Assembly: GCF_001421965.1 (NCBI RefSeq)
Contig: NZ_LMLP01000024.1
Coordinates: forward strand, 1-64,000
Direction of reading: 5' to 3'
Length of the DNA stretch: 64,000 nucleotides
DNA from: Sphingomonas sp. Leaf67
Lineage (GTDB): Bacteria; Pseudomonadota; Alphaproteobacteria; Sphingomonadales; Sphingomonadaceae
The notes under the pieces are model-generated. The model saw nothing but the letters and a program-made list of their open reading frames with translations, was not told where the DNA came from and searched no databases. Numbering within the stretch: position 1 is the first letter of the stretch; every line of letters begins with the position of its first letter. The position numbers were made by a program, and so were the translations under genes. Below are positions 25,298 to 34,827 of this stretch, piece after piece.

Positions 25298-26609
25298 GCG
25301 CGCTCGCCCACGGTTCGAACGCGTCGCGGGCGCGCGCCGTGTACATCTTTTTCCGGTCCGCCTTCTTGGTACGGCCGGGGATCGGCGGCATCAGTCCGAA
25401 ATTGACGTTCATCGGCTGATAGGTCTCTGCCACCGCCGCGCCGGTGATGTGGTGCAGCAACGCCCCCATCGCCGTTTCGACCGGCGGCGGGCCGACCATG
25501 CGCCCGGCCAACTCGGCGGCGGCGAAGCGCCCGGCCAACAGCCCGACCGCAGCGCTTTCGACATAGCCCTCACACCCCGTCATCTGCCCGGCGAAGCGCA
25601 GATGCGGTCGCGCCTTCAACCGCAGCGTCTCGTCGAGCAGCTCGGGCGAGCGGATGAAGGTGTTGCGGTGTAGCCCTCCCAACCGGGCGAACTCGGCATT
25701 CTCCAGGCCCGGAATGGTGCGGAACAGCCGGACCTGTTCGCCATGTTTCAGCTTGGTCTGGAACCCGACGATATTCCACAACGTGCCTGACGCATTGTCC
25801 TGCCGCAACTGCACCACCGCATGTGGCCAGCGGCCCGTGCGCGGATCGTCCAGCCCGACCGGCTTCATCGGCCCGAAGCGCAACGTATCCAGCCCGCGTT
25901 CGGCCATCACCTCGATCGGCATGCAGCCTTCGAAATAGGGGACGTTCTCCCATTCGCGGAACTCGGCCTTTTCCGCCGCCATCAGCCCGGCGTGAAAGGC
26001 TTCATACTGCTCGCGGTTCATCGCGCAGTTGATGTAATCCTTGCCGTCGCCCTTGTTCCAGCGGCTCTGGAACCAAGCCTGATCGAGGTCGATCGAATCG
26101 CGGTGCACGATCGGCGCGATCGCGTCGAAGAAGGCGAGCGCCTCCGCCCCCGTCGCGCTGCCGATATCGCCGGCCAGACCGGCGGCGGTCAGCGGACCAG
26201 TGGCAATGATCGTCATGCCGCTGTCGGGCAGGGTGTCGATCCGTTCGCGGACGATGGTAATGTTCGGATGCGCCGACAACGCGGCGGTGACGCCGGCCGA
26301 AAAACCGTCGCGGTCAACCGCCAGCGCCGATCCCGCGGGCACCTTGTGTTCGTCGCCCTTGGTCATGATGAGCGAGCCGAGCGCTCGCATCTCGGCATGC
26401 AGCAGCCCGACCGCATTCGATTCGGCATCGTCGGACCGGAAGCTGTTCGAACAGACCAGTTCGGCGAGATCGTCCCCCTGATGGGCAGGCGTGCTGTCGC
26501 CACCACCCCGCATTTCAGACAGGCGGACCTTCGCGCCGGTTTCTGCCAGTTGCCACGCGGCCTCGGACCCGGCGAGGCCGCCGCCGATGATGTGAACGTC
26601 ATACTCCAT
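25284..26609 (-). CDS. trmFO: Methylenetetrahydrofolate--tRNA-(uracil-5-)-methyltransferase
   Basis: The 441-residue FAD/folate enzyme makes m5U54 in tRNA. It has the FAD-binding start MEYDVHIIGGGLAGSEAAWQ, the TrmFO-specific LVCSNSFRSDD with its catalytic-loop Cys, and PYFEGCMPIEVMAERG with a second conserved Cys. The C-terminal MNVNFGLMPPI and RARDAFEPWA are also diagnostic. The start at ATG 26609 begins at the FAD motif; the longer reading to 26645 adds a Pro/Arg-rich extension. It is divergent from the DUF488 gene. Confidence 0.95.
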   Translation of the reverse strand: MEYDVHIIGGGLAGSEAAWQLAETGAKVRLSEMRGGGDSTPAHQGDDLAELVCSNSFRSDDAESNAVGLLHAEMRALGSLIMTKGDEHKVPAGSALAVDRDGFSAGVTAALSAHPNITIVRERIDTLPDSGMTIIATGPLTAAGLAGDIGSATGAEALAFFDAIAPIVHRDSIDLDQAWFQSRWNKGDGKDYINCAMNREQYEAFHAGLMAAEKAEFREWENVPYFEGCMPIEVMAERGLDTLRFGPMKPVGLDDPRTGRWPHAVVQLRQDNASGTLWNIVGFQTKLKHGEQVRLFRTIPGLENAEFARLGGLHRNTFIRSPELLDETLRLKARPHLRFAGQMTGCEGYVESAAVGLLAGRFAAAELAGRMVGPPPVETAMGALLHHITGAAVAETYQPMNVNFGLMPPIPGRTKKADRKKMYTARARDAFEPWASALTVG

Positions 26610-26713
26610 GTCAGGGCGTCTAGGCCGCACAAGCCCAACCGGCAATGAACGTACGAAACGGGCCGTCGTTTTATTGGGTTATGCGTTGGTGGCGTACGAC
26701 GAAGGGAAGGCGC

Positions 26714-27145
26714 ATGAAAATCTACACCATCGGCTATGAGGCGGTAACCATGGCCGAATTCGTGGCGGCGTTGCAGGCGGCGGGAGTGCGGCGGGTCATC
26801 GACGTGCGCGCGTTGCCCCTGTCGCGACGGCCGGGCTTTTCGAAATCGTCGCTCGCGGCCGAACTGTCGACGCACGCGATCGATTATGTGCATCTGAAGG
26901 CGCTCGGCACGCCGAAGCGCGGGCGCGACGCCGCGAAGAAGGGCGACGTCGCCACGCTTCGTGCGGTGTATGACGAACAGCTCGAACTACCCGAAGCGCA
27001 GGCGCAGGCAGCGATCATGCTCGGGCTGGCTGCCGAAATGCCGTCGGCCCTGTTGTGCTTCGAGCGCGAACCGGCGCATTGCCACCGGACCTTATTGCTC
27101 GCAGCGGTCGGGCAGGGGGCGGAGGTCGTGGAACTTTACGCGTAA
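26714..27145 (+). CDS. DUF488 family protein
   Basis: The 143-residue protein opens MKIYTIGYEAVTMAEFVAAL, followed by VIDVRALPLSRRPGFSKSSL and the C-terminal ALLCFEREPAHCHRTLLL, all hallmark blocks of DUF488. The conserved Cys/His cluster is present. The function is not established. Start 26714 follows GAAGGGAAGGCGC; a longer reading from 26645 lacks family similarity. Confidence 0.85.
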   Translation: MKIYTIGYEAVTMAEFVAALQAAGVRRVIDVRALPLSRRPGFSKSSLAAELSTHAIDYVHLKALGTPKRGRDAAKKGDVATLRAVYDEQLELPEAQAQAAIMLGLAAEMPSALLCFEREPAHCHRTLLLAAVGQGAEVVELYA

Positions 27146-27168
27146 TTTCTCCCCGGCGCGGGGAGGAA

Positions 27169-27513
27169 TTAGCCGGTAACCGGCCGTCGCACCTGACCCG
27201 CATCATCCCGGTGCAGCGGCCCGTACGCCACCACGACGTTCAGCGGCAACGGCCCATACACATGCGGGAACAACTGCCCGCCGCGCGAAGGCTCCCACTT
27301 CACCGCCTCGCCCAGCGCGTCCAGATCGACCTCCGCCACATGCAGATCGTCCTGCCCGGCGAAGTGCTTGTCGACCGTTTCGGTCAACTGTTCGAAGGTC
27401 GACAGGTGGATATAGCCATCGGCCAGATCGACCGGTGCCCCGTCGAAGCTGCCCGTCTCCAGCGCCGCCATCTGCCCGGCGGTCAGCACCTTGAAGGCGG
27501 TCACGGCGGTCAT
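27169..27513 (-). CDS. DUF952 domain-containing protein
   Basis: The 114-residue protein contains DGYIHLSTFEQLTETVDKHF and LFPHVYGPLPLNVVV, the characteristic HLS and PH-YG-L motifs of DUF952, a small family of unknown activity related to ADP-ribose-handling folds. It starts inside the gyrA stop (ATGA, 27510-27513), so it is translationally coupled to gyrA. A short hairpin (27150-27164) separates it from the convergent DUF488 gene without a clear T-run. Confidence 0.85.
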   Translation of the reverse strand: MTAVTAFKVLTAGQMAALETGSFDGAPVDLADGYIHLSTFEQLTETVDKHFAGQDDLHVAEVDLDALGEAVKWEPSRGGQLFPHVYGPLPLNVVVAYGPLHRDDAGQVRRPVTG

Positions 27514-30293
27514 TCCTCGATATCCTTCTCGCTGATCGTCGCCGGACCGGTGCCGTCGTCGAGGACGATATCGCCTTCGATCGGCGGCATTGCGGTGCGT
27601 TCCTCGGCGACGATCGCTTCGGCCTCGTTTTCGGGGTTCTCGTCCTCGTCGATCTTCGCCGCCGACACGACCTGTTCGCCCATCCCGACGCGGAAGATGG
27701 TGATCCCCTGCGTATTGCGGCCGGCGACGCGGATGTCGCCGACGGTGGTACGGATCAGCTTGGCCTGATCGGTCACCAGCATCAGCTGTTCGCCATTATG
27801 CGCCGGGAAGCTCGCCACGACCGGGCCGTTGCGGTCGGAAGTGACGATGTTGGTGATCCCCTGACCACCGCGATTGGTCCGACGATATTCATAGGCCGAG
27901 GTGCGCTTGCCAAAGCCATTGGCAGTGACGGTGAGAATGAACTCCTCCGCCGCCTCGAACTCGGCCATGCGTTCGGCCGACAGCGTGACCTCGCGGTCGC
28001 CTTCCTTCCACGGTGCGGCCTTCAGATACGCCTCACGCTCGTCGGCGCTCGCTTCGAACCCGCCGAGAATCGATAGCGAGATGACCTCGTCATCCTTGCC
28101 CAGCGCGATCCCGCGCACCCCGGTCGAGGTGCGGCTCTGGAACTCGCGCACGTCGGTCGCGCTGAACCGGATCGCCTTGCCGGCCTTGGTCGCAAGCAGC
28201 ACGTCGTCGGTCTCGGTCAGCAGCGCCACGCCGATCAGGCGATCGTCGCTGTCATCATCGAAGCGCATCGCGATCTTGCCCGCGGTGGGCACGTTGGCGA
28301 ACGCGTCCATCGAATTGCGCCGCACCGTGCCGTTCGCGGTCGCGAACATCACGTGCAGGTCGGCCCAGCGTTCCTCGTCCTCGGGCAACGGCAGCACGGT
28401 CGAGATCGTCTCACCGGCCGCCAGCGGCAGCAGGTTCACCATCGGCCGTCCGCGCGTCGCCGGCCCACCTTCGGGCAGGCGCCACACCTTCATGCGGTAC
28501 ACCTTGCCGGCGGTCGAGAAGAATAGCACCGGGGTATGGGTGCTGGTCACGAACAGATTCGTGATCGCGTCCTCGTCCTTGGTCGTCATGCCCGCGCGGC
28601 CCTTGCCGCCGCGCTTCTGCGCACGGAACGCATCGAGCGGGGTGCGCTTGATATAGCCCTGCACCGTGACGGTGACGACCATCTCCTCGCGCTCGATCAG
28701 ATCCTCGTCGTCGATCCCGTCGGCGGCTCCGGCAATTTCGGTCCGGCGCGGCGTCGCGAATTCCGCGCGGATTTCGACCAGCTCCTGCCGCATCACCGCA
28801 TAGAGCATGCCCCGGTTGCCGAGGATTTCGAGCAGATGGCTGATCGACCCGGCCAGCGTCTTGAGTTCGTCGCCGATCTCATCGCGGCCAAGTGCCGTCA
28901 GGCGATGCAGGCGCAGGTCGAGAATTGCGCGAACCTGCAGATCGGACAGCCGATACACGTCGCCGGTCAGGTCGGCCTCAACCGCCTCGACCAGCTTCAG
29001 ATAGGGCGCGATTTCGGCGACCGGCCATTCGCGTGCCAGCAATGCGGCGCGGGCGGCGGCGGGGCTGTCCGACCCACGGATGATCCGCACCACTTCGTCG
29101 AGATTGGTGACCGCGATGACCAGGCCGAGCAACAGGTGCGCCCGCTCGCGCGCCTTCGCCAGCTCATATTTCGACCGCCGGGTGATGACCTCCTCACGAA
29201 AGCCGACGAACGCGTCTATGATCTGGGCAAGGTTGAGCAGTTCGGGCCGACCGCCACGGATCGCCAGCATGTTCGCGGCGAAGCTCGACTGCGCCGGCGT
29301 GTGCCGCCACAACTGGTTCAGCACGACATCGGGGGTGGCATCGCGCTTCAGATCGATGACGATCCGCACACCTTCACGGTTCGACTCGTCGCGAATGTCG
29401 CTGACGCCTTCGATCCGCTTGTCCTTGGCGGCCTCGGCGATCTTCTCGACCAGACCCGACTTGCCGACCTGGAACGGGATTTCGGTCAGGACGATCGACC
29501 GCCGTTCACCCCGCGCCTCGACCGTGTGGCGCGACCGCAGGATGATCGACCCGCGCCCGCCGGCATAGGCAGCGCGCGCACCGGCCCGGCCAAGCATCAG
29601 CGCGCCGGTCGGGAAATCCGGTCCCGGCACGATCTCGCACAACTCTTCGTGGGTGAGCGGCTCGCCACCCTCGACCCGGCGGTCGATCGTGGCGAGGCAG
29701 GCGTCGACCACTTCGCCCAGATTGTGCGGCGGGACGTTGGTCGCCATACCGACCGCAATGCCGCCCGCCCCGTTGACCAGCAGGTTCGGGAAACGCGCCG
29801 GCAAGACGGCAGGCTCGCGCTCCGACCCGTCATAGTTCGGCACGAAATCGACCGTATCCTTGTCGAGATCGTCGAGCAGCGCCATCGCCGACTTGGCAAG
29901 CCGCGCCTCGGTATAGCGCATCGCGGCGGGCGGATCGGGGTCCATCGAACCGAAATTGCCCTGACCGTCGATCAGCGGCAGCCGCATCGACCATGGCTGT
30001 GCCATGCGCGCGAGGGCGTCGTAGATCGCGGTGTCGCCGTGCGGGTGATATTTACCCATCACGTCGCCGACGATACGCGCCGACTTGCGATACGCCTTGC
30101 CGGGAACGAAGCCGCTTTCCTGTGCCGAGAACAGGATGCGGCGATGGACCGGCTTCAACCCGTCGCGCACGTCGGGCAAGGCGCGCGATACGATGACGCT
30201 CATCGCATAGTCGAGATAGCTCGACCGCATCTCGTCCACGATCGAGATGGGGGCGATATCGGATGGGTCGGCGATCAGCGTCGCGTCTGTCAA
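27510..30293 (-). CDS. gyrA: DNA gyrase subunit A
   Basis: The product has 927 residues from TTG 30293. The catalytic Tyr is Y127 (PPAAMRYTEARL). The breakage-reunion domain carries the quinolone region KYHPHGDTAIYDALARMAQ, with Thr at the position of E. coli Ser83 and Asp at 87. The C-terminal half has six beta-pinwheel blades, including the GyrA-box-type motif QKRGGKGRAGM. GyrA cleaves and rejoins DNA to introduce negative supercoils with GyrB. The start is uncertain: TTG gives the family N-terminus (TDATLIADP), while an ATG at 30359 would add 22 residues; neither has a strong ribosome site. Confidence 0.94.
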   Translation of the reverse strand: MTDATLIADPSDIAPISIVDEMRSSYLDYAMSVIVSRALPDVRDGLKPVHRRILFSAQESGFVPGKAYRKSARIVGDVMGKYHPHGDTAIYDALARMAQPWSMRLPLIDGQGNFGSMDPDPPAAMRYTEARLAKSAMALLDDLDKDTVDFVPNYDGSEREPAVLPARFPNLLVNGAGGIAVGMATNVPPHNLGEVVDACLATIDRRVEGGEPLTHEELCEIVPGPDFPTGALMLGRAGARAAYAGGRGSIILRSRHTVEARGERRSIVLTEIPFQVGKSGLVEKIAEAAKDKRIEGVSDIRDESNREGVRIVIDLKRDATPDVVLNQLWRHTPAQSSFAANMLAIRGGRPELLNLAQIIDAFVGFREEVITRRSKYELAKARERAHLLLGLVIAVTNLDEVVRIIRGSDSPAAARAALLAREWPVAEIAPYLKLVEAVEADLTGDVYRLSDLQVRAILDLRLHRLTALGRDEIGDELKTLAGSISHLLEILGNRGMLYAVMRQELVEIRAEFATPRRTEIAGAADGIDDEDLIEREEMVVTVTVQGYIKRTPLDAFRAQKRGGKGRAGMTTKDEDAITNLFVTSTHTPVLFFSTAGKVYRMKVWRLPEGGPATRGRPMVNLLPLAAGETISTVLPLPEDEERWADLHVMFATANGTVRRNSMDAFANVPTAGKIAMRFDDDSDDRLIGVALLTETDDVLLATKAGKAIRFSATDVREFQSRTSTGVRGIALGKDDEVISLSILGGFEASADEREAYLKAAPWKEGDREVTLSAERMAEFEAAEEFILTVTANGFGKRTSAYEYRRTNRGGQGITNIVTSDRNGPVVASFPAHNGEQLMLVTDQAKLIRTTVGDIRVAGRNTQGITIFRVGMGEQVVSAAKIDEDENPENEAEAIVAEERTAMPPIEGDIVLDDGTGPATISEKDIEE

Positions 30294-30420
30294 AGTTCGA
30301 TGCTTTCGAGGAATGTTTCGGTTGGGCGACAACCTAGCCGGTCGGGTCGCGAAAGCCAAGCGTCGCGGCTCCGTTCAGCGGGTGCCCGGAACATGCTGCG
30401 GCGCAAAAGGTTGCCCGTCC

Positions 30421-31506
30421 ATGCGCGACGTACAACGGTTTCTGAACACGCTGCCCCCGGCCGCCGCCGATCTCGCCACCGTCGCGATATCGGTATTGGC
30501 GGCCCTGTTGTTGCATGCCGCCGTGTTCCGGTTGCTGCAGCGGTTCGCGCAGCGCACGCCGGGGTCGGTCGACGACGTCTATGTCGACCATGCGTGGCGG
30601 CCGATGCGCTGGATCCTGATCGCCATGGTGTTGGCCAGTGTCCGCCGGCCGCTACGCCTTCCCGAACGCTGGGACGATCTGTGGACGCAGGTCGCCGGCC
30701 TCGCCGTGCCGCTGCTGATGGGATGGTTCGCGATCGCGATGATCCGCGCGTCGGTAAAAGCGATCGAGATCGCGACCGACATCACCGTCGCCGACAATCT
30801 GCGCGCGCGGCGGCGGCGGACGCGCAGTGCCATCCTGGGACGGATCGCGGTGATCGCCATCGGCTTCATCACCATCTGTCTGATGCTGCTGTCGATCCCC
30901 AGCATCCGATCGATCGGGGTCACGCTGATGGCCTCGGCGGGGCTCGCCGGTCTCGCGGTGGGTGCCGCCGCGCAGCCCGCGCTCAAGAACATCATCGCCG
31001 GCGTGCAGATGGCATTCACCGAACCGATCCGTATCGACGACGTCGTCATCATCGAGAATGAATGGGGCCGGATCGAGGAAATCCGCCTGACCTATGTCGT
31101 CGTGCAGATTTGGGATGAACGACGCCTCGTCGTCCCGGTATCCAAATTCCTCGAATCGAGTTTCCAGAACTGGACGCGCACGACCAGCGGGCTGCTGGGA
31201 TCGGCGTTCTTCTGGCTCGACCCCACGACCAACATTCCCCGCCTGCGCGCGCGGTTCGAGGAACTGGTGAGGAGCGATCCGCTCTGGGACGGGCGGGCCT
31301 ATGTGTTGCAGGTGACCGATACCAAGCCCGACGCGATCGAGGTCCGCATCCTCGCCACCGCTTCCGACGCCGCCCGCGCGTTCGACCTGCGCTGTTCGCT
31401 ACGCGAGGGGATGCTGGCCTATATCCGCGACGAGATGCCCGAAGCGTTGCCGCGCCGGCGTCTCGCCATCGACCAGCCCGATCCTATCCCCGGCGCGCCG
31501 CGATGA
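30421..31506 (+). CDS. MscS-type mechanosensitive ion channel family protein
   Basis: The 361-residue inner-membrane protein has four or more hydrophobic helices, then the pore-lining MscS helix region (MASAGLAGLAVGAAAQPALK) rich in Gly/Ala, followed by QMAFTEPIRIDDVVIIENEW and a soluble C-terminal beta domain (VVPVSKFLESSFQNWTR). It should open under membrane tension to release solutes. The start was placed at ATG 30421; an upstream open frame to 30247 overlaps the gyrA promoter side. Its end overlaps the convergent DUF885 gene by 23 bases. Confidence 0.88.
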   Translation: MRDVQRFLNTLPPAAADLATVAISVLAALLLHAAVFRLLQRFAQRTPGSVDDVYVDHAWRPMRWILIAMVLASVRRPLRLPERWDDLWTQVAGLAVPLLMGWFAIAMIRASVKAIEIATDITVADNLRARRRRTRSAILGRIAVIAIGFITICLMLLSIPSIRSIGVTLMASAGLAGLAVGAAAQPALKNIIAGVQMAFTEPIRIDDVVIIENEWGRIEEIRLTYVVVQIWDERRLVVPVSKFLESSFQNWTRTTSGLLGSAFFWLDPTTNIPRLRARFEELVRSDPLWDGRAYVLQVTDTKPDAIEVRILATASDAARAFDLRCSLREGMLAYIRDEMPEALPRRRLAIDQPDPIPGAPR

Positions 31507-33313
31507 ACGCATCGACATTGCGCCCGAGCACCGTCATCGGCACCCCGCCGCCCTGCACGACCGCATCGTTGAACGCCTTGAAGTCATAGCGTCCGCCAAG
31601 CGCGGTCTTCGCCCGATCGCGCAGCCGGTTGATCTCCGAATGGCCGACCTTGTAGCCGCAGGCCTGCCCCGGCCACGAACAATAGCGGTCGACCTCGCCG
31701 GTTACCTCGTCGACGCTCGACCCATTGGTGCTGGCGAACCAATCAATTGCCTGCTGTCGCGTCCAGCGTTTGGCGTGCAGCCCGGTATCGACCACCATCC
31801 GGCACGCGCGGAACGCGATCGACTGGAGATAGCCGAGCCGTCCGACCGGATCGCCCTCATACGCGCCAAGTTCGTCGCCCAGCTGCTCGGCATAGAGCGC
31901 CCATCCTTCCGAAAAGGCGTTGAACTGCAGCAGCGAGCGGATCAGCGGCAGGCGGAAGCTATATTCCCCTTGCCAGACATGGCCGGGAATCGCTTCGTGA
32001 TACACCAGCGTCGGCAACGAATAGCGGGTCCAGATGCCGGTCGTGCGCAGGTTGATCCACATCTTGCCCGGCACCTTGCCGTCGATCGAACCGGCCCCGC
32101 CGTAAGCACCCGGCGCACCCGCTTCCTCGACCGGCGGGATGCGGCGGACCTCGACATTGCCCGGTGCCAGCGTGTTGAACGCGCGCGGCATCCGGGCGCG
32201 GATATCGCGCAGCCGGTTCTGCACCAATTCCATGATCTGCGCGCGTCCGGCATCGCCTTCGGGAAAGATGAAGCGCGGGTCCTTGCCGAGCGCCGTCATC
32301 CGCGCGCCGACGCTGCCCTTGCTATAGCCCAGCCCCTGCAGGATCACGTCCATCTGCGACTGCAACCGTGCCAGTTCGTCGCGGCCCATCGCATGGACCT
32401 CGTCAGGCGTCATGTTGGTCGTGGTCGATGCCCGCAGCCCCCAGCGATACCACGCGTCACCATCCGGCCGCGCCCACATGCCGGCATCGGAGGTCGCCTT
32501 CTTCCGGTCGTCCTGCATCGCTGCCAATTGTCGTTCCAGCGCCGGCTTGACCTTGTCGCGGGCGATGGCGGCCGCCTGATTGCTCCAGTCGCCAGGAATG
32601 TCCCGGGTACGCCGCGTGAGCGACGTCACCACGTCCCAGCCTGCCGGTTCGCCTGCCAGCGATTGCGTCATCTGCTTCAGCGTCTTGTCGAGCAGGAAGT
32701 CGGGCGGCACCACGCCCCGTGCCGACGCGGTCCGCACCCGCACCGTCTCCCCATCCAACTGCGTCGCATAGCTTTCCAGCCGCGCCAGATACGCATCGGC
32801 ATCGGCCTTCGTCGCGATGCTGTGATCGCTGTCGAGGGAGCGCGGCACGTCGAGATACGCGCCGACATTCTGGATCACGACATAGGGCGTGTTGCGCCAT
32901 CCGCCGACCGCGACGTCGCCATAGGGCAGGGCAAACCCGTCGAGCGCGGTTTCGAACGCGGTCCGCACGACATCGATATCGGTGCGGGTCGCCGCCGAAA
33001 CCTTGGCAGGTTCGATCGCCTTCAGCGTCGCGAGATGCGCGCGCAGATGATCGGCGACGGCGTGCTGTCCGGCGGCCGACCGATCGCCCAGCCGCGCCTT
33101 CAGCGCCGCGCGCGCGCCGGTATCGATGCCCAGTCCGCTGGCGGACTCGGGCGAATCGACCAGCATCGCCTCGGCGATCCGCGACAGCGTCGCCTCGGCC
33201 GCCGCGTCTGCGGCGCTGGCGGCGACGGGCGCGTTCTGCGCGCGGGCGGGCAGGGCGGTGGCGAGCGTCGTCGCGGCGGCTCCGGCGATCCAGTCGCGGC
33301 GGGTCAGGTCCAT
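31484..33313 (-). CDS. DUF885 family protein (secreted M1-like metallopeptidase fold)
   Basis: The 609-residue protein has a twin-arginine signal (LTRRDWIAGAAATTLATALPARA). The zinc-type motif YHEAIPGHVWQ lies near residues 439-445, followed by AFSEGWALYAEQLG with the third ligand Glu, as in DUF885 proteins, which are predicted peptidases or carboxypeptidases. The substrate is unknown. Start 33313 gives the Tat signal directly; the open frame upstream is Arg-rich and unlike a leader. Confidence 0.87.
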   Translation of the reverse strand: MDLTRRDWIAGAAATTLATALPARAQNAPVAASAADAAAEATLSRIAEAMLVDSPESASGLGIDTGARAALKARLGDRSAAGQHAVADHLRAHLATLKAIEPAKVSAATRTDIDVVRTAFETALDGFALPYGDVAVGGWRNTPYVVIQNVGAYLDVPRSLDSDHSIATKADADAYLARLESYATQLDGETVRVRTASARGVVPPDFLLDKTLKQMTQSLAGEPAGWDVVTSLTRRTRDIPGDWSNQAAAIARDKVKPALERQLAAMQDDRKKATSDAGMWARPDGDAWYRWGLRASTTTNMTPDEVHAMGRDELARLQSQMDVILQGLGYSKGSVGARMTALGKDPRFIFPEGDAGRAQIMELVQNRLRDIRARMPRAFNTLAPGNVEVRRIPPVEEAGAPGAYGGAGSIDGKVPGKMWINLRTTGIWTRYSLPTLVYHEAIPGHVWQGEYSFRLPLIRSLLQFNAFSEGWALYAEQLGDELGAYEGDPVGRLGYLQSIAFRACRMVVDTGLHAKRWTRQQAIDWFASTNGSSVDEVTGEVDRYCSWPGQACGYKVGHSEINRLRDRAKTALGGRYDFKAFNDAVVQGGGVPMTVLGRNVDAFIAARRG

Positions 33314-33369
33314 CGGCAATCCCTTGTCAACGAGGTGTCGCCGCCTTGTCCCGTCCCCGGCGCCGCGCG

Positions 33370-33804
33370 TCAATCGTCCGCCACGACCGTCAGGGTCGAT
33401 CCGCTGACCCCGACGATCCGGACGCGGTGGCCCACCGCCAGATCGGGTCCGCGCGCGATCCACTCGCTGTCGCCGACCCGCACGCGGCCGCAGCCGCCTA
33501 CAATCGCCTCGACCACGACGACCTGTTGCCCGATCAGCCGCGCCGCGCGATCGTTCAGCAACGGATCGTCGCTGTCGACCGGATATTCGGCATACCAGCG
33601 CCGTCCGATCAGCACCGTCACCACGCTCCACGCTCCGAACACCGCAAGTTCGGCCGGCAGTGTCAGAGCAGGAAACAGCAGCGCCAGCAGCCCGGTGATC
33701 GCCGCCGCGATCGCCACGAACACGACGAATACGCCCGGAACCGCCAGTTCGGCGGCACCGAGCGCCGCCGCCAGCAACAGCCAGCCATAGCCGTCGTCGA
33801 TCAT
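33370..33804 (-). CDS. NfeD family protein
   Basis: The 144-residue membrane protein has three or four N-terminal helices (YGWLLLAAALGAAELAVPGV; AIAAAITGLLALLFPALTL) followed by a C-terminal OB-fold (RVRVGDSEWIARGPDLAVGH). This is the short NfeD1b form that pairs with SPFH proteins at the membrane. Its ATG overlaps the SPFH gene's TGA (33801-33804), so the two are coupled and probably form one complex. Confidence 0.87.
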   Translation of the reverse strand: MIDDGYGWLLLAAALGAAELAVPGVFVVFVAIAAAITGLLALLFPALTLPAELAVFGAWSVVTVLIGRRWYAEYPVDSDDPLLNDRAARLIGQQVVVVEAIVGGCGRVRVGDSEWIARGPDLAVGHRVRIVGVSGSTLTVVADD

Positions 33805-34778
33805 CGGGCGGGCGGTTCGAACGGACCGACCGGTCGGTCCCTTAGCGCGGGTGCCGGCGTTCCGTCCTTGTTTTCGCCCAGCGCTTCCTTCGCCAACTGG
33901 CCGATCCCGCCCAGCGTTCCGATCAACTGCGTCGCCTCGACCGGGAACAGGATCGTCTTGGCATTGGGGCTGGTCGCGAACTTGCCGACCGCCTCGACAT
34001 ATTTCTGGGCGATGAAATAATTGATCGCCTGCGTGCCGCCCGACTTGATCGCGTCGCTCACCACTTGCGTGGCCTTCGCCTCGGCCTCGGCGGCACGTTC
34101 GCGTGCTTCGGAGTCGCGGAAGGCCGACTCCCGCCGGCCTTCGGCTTCGAGAATGCGCGCCTGTTTCTGGCCCTCGGCGCGCAGGATTTCGGACGCGCGC
34201 GTGCCTTCCGCTTCGAGGATGTTCGCGCGCTTCTCCCGCTCGGCCTTCATCTGCCGTCCCATCGCATTGACGATGTCGGCGGGCGGGCGAATGTCCTTGA
34301 TCTCGACCCGGGTGATCTTCACGCCCCACGGGTTGGTGGCGTGGTCGACGACCCCCAGCAACCGGGCATTGATCTCGTCGCGCTTCGACAGCGTCTCGTC
34401 GAGGTCCATCGACCCCATCACCGTGCGCAGATTGGTGGTCGTGATTTGCTGAAGCGCGACATACAGGTCCGACACCTCATAGGCCGCCTTGGCCGGGTCG
34501 AGCACCTGGAAGAACACCACGCCATCGGTCGACACCATCGCATTGTCGCGGGTGATGATCTCCTGACCCGGAATGTCGATCACCTGCTCCATCATGTTCA
34601 CCTTGCGGCCGACCCGATAAAAAAAGGCGGGGTAGAAATTGAATCCGGGCCGGGCGACCGCGGTGAAGCGACCGAAATGTTCGATCGTGTATTGATGCCC
34701 TTGCGTGACGATCTTCACGCTCGCGAACAGGTAGAGCAGCACCATCAGGACCAGTGCCGCGATCACGCCCACTATCAT
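33801..34778 (-). CDS. SPFH domain/stomatin-like protein (QmcA type)
   Basis: The 325-residue protein has one N-terminal membrane helix (VGVIAALVLMVLLYLFASVK). A band-7/SPFH domain follows (TQGHQYTIEHFGRFTAV; VDHATNPWGVKITRVEIKDI; RPPADIVNAMGRQMKAEREK), then a long Glu/Arg/Ala coiled coil (residues about 175-240) and a C-terminal EATQLIGTLGGIG segment. Such proteins form cage-like membrane assemblies with NfeD partners, often linked to FtsH or membrane quality control. It is divergent from the CitE-like gene. Confidence 0.93.
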   Translation of the reverse strand: MIVGVIAALVLMVLLYLFASVKIVTQGHQYTIEHFGRFTAVARPGFNFYPAFFYRVGRKVNMMEQVIDIPGQEIITRDNAMVSTDGVVFFQVLDPAKAAYEVSDLYVALQQITTTNLRTVMGSMDLDETLSKRDEINARLLGVVDHATNPWGVKITRVEIKDIRPPADIVNAMGRQMKAEREKRANILEAEGTRASEILRAEGQKQARILEAEGRRESAFRDSEARERAAEAEAKATQVVSDAIKSGGTQAINYFIAQKYVEAVGKFATSPNAKTILFPVEATQLIGTLGGIGQLAKEALGENKDGTPAPALRDRPVGPFEPPAR

Positions 34779-34827
34779 CGTTCATCCCCGCTTGCTTCGA
34801 CAGGGACGGGTCTAGCATAGCGCCCGC

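Noticed and set aside
27146..27168. Terminator between DUF488 and DUF952
   Set aside because: The hairpin TCCCCG/GCG/CGGGGA exists, but no T-run follows on either strand, so it was not called as a terminator.
29996..30060. Quinolone-resistance change in GyrA (Thr at the Ser83 position)
   Set aside because: Thr or Ala there is common as wild type in other lineages; no claim of resistance can be made from sequence alone.
28536..31061. 841-residue plus-strand frame antisense to gyrA
   Set aside because: Opposite to a certain gene, no start signals or domains.
31640..33790. 716-residue plus-strand frame antisense to the DUF885 gene
   Set aside because: Shadow of a recognised peptidase gene.
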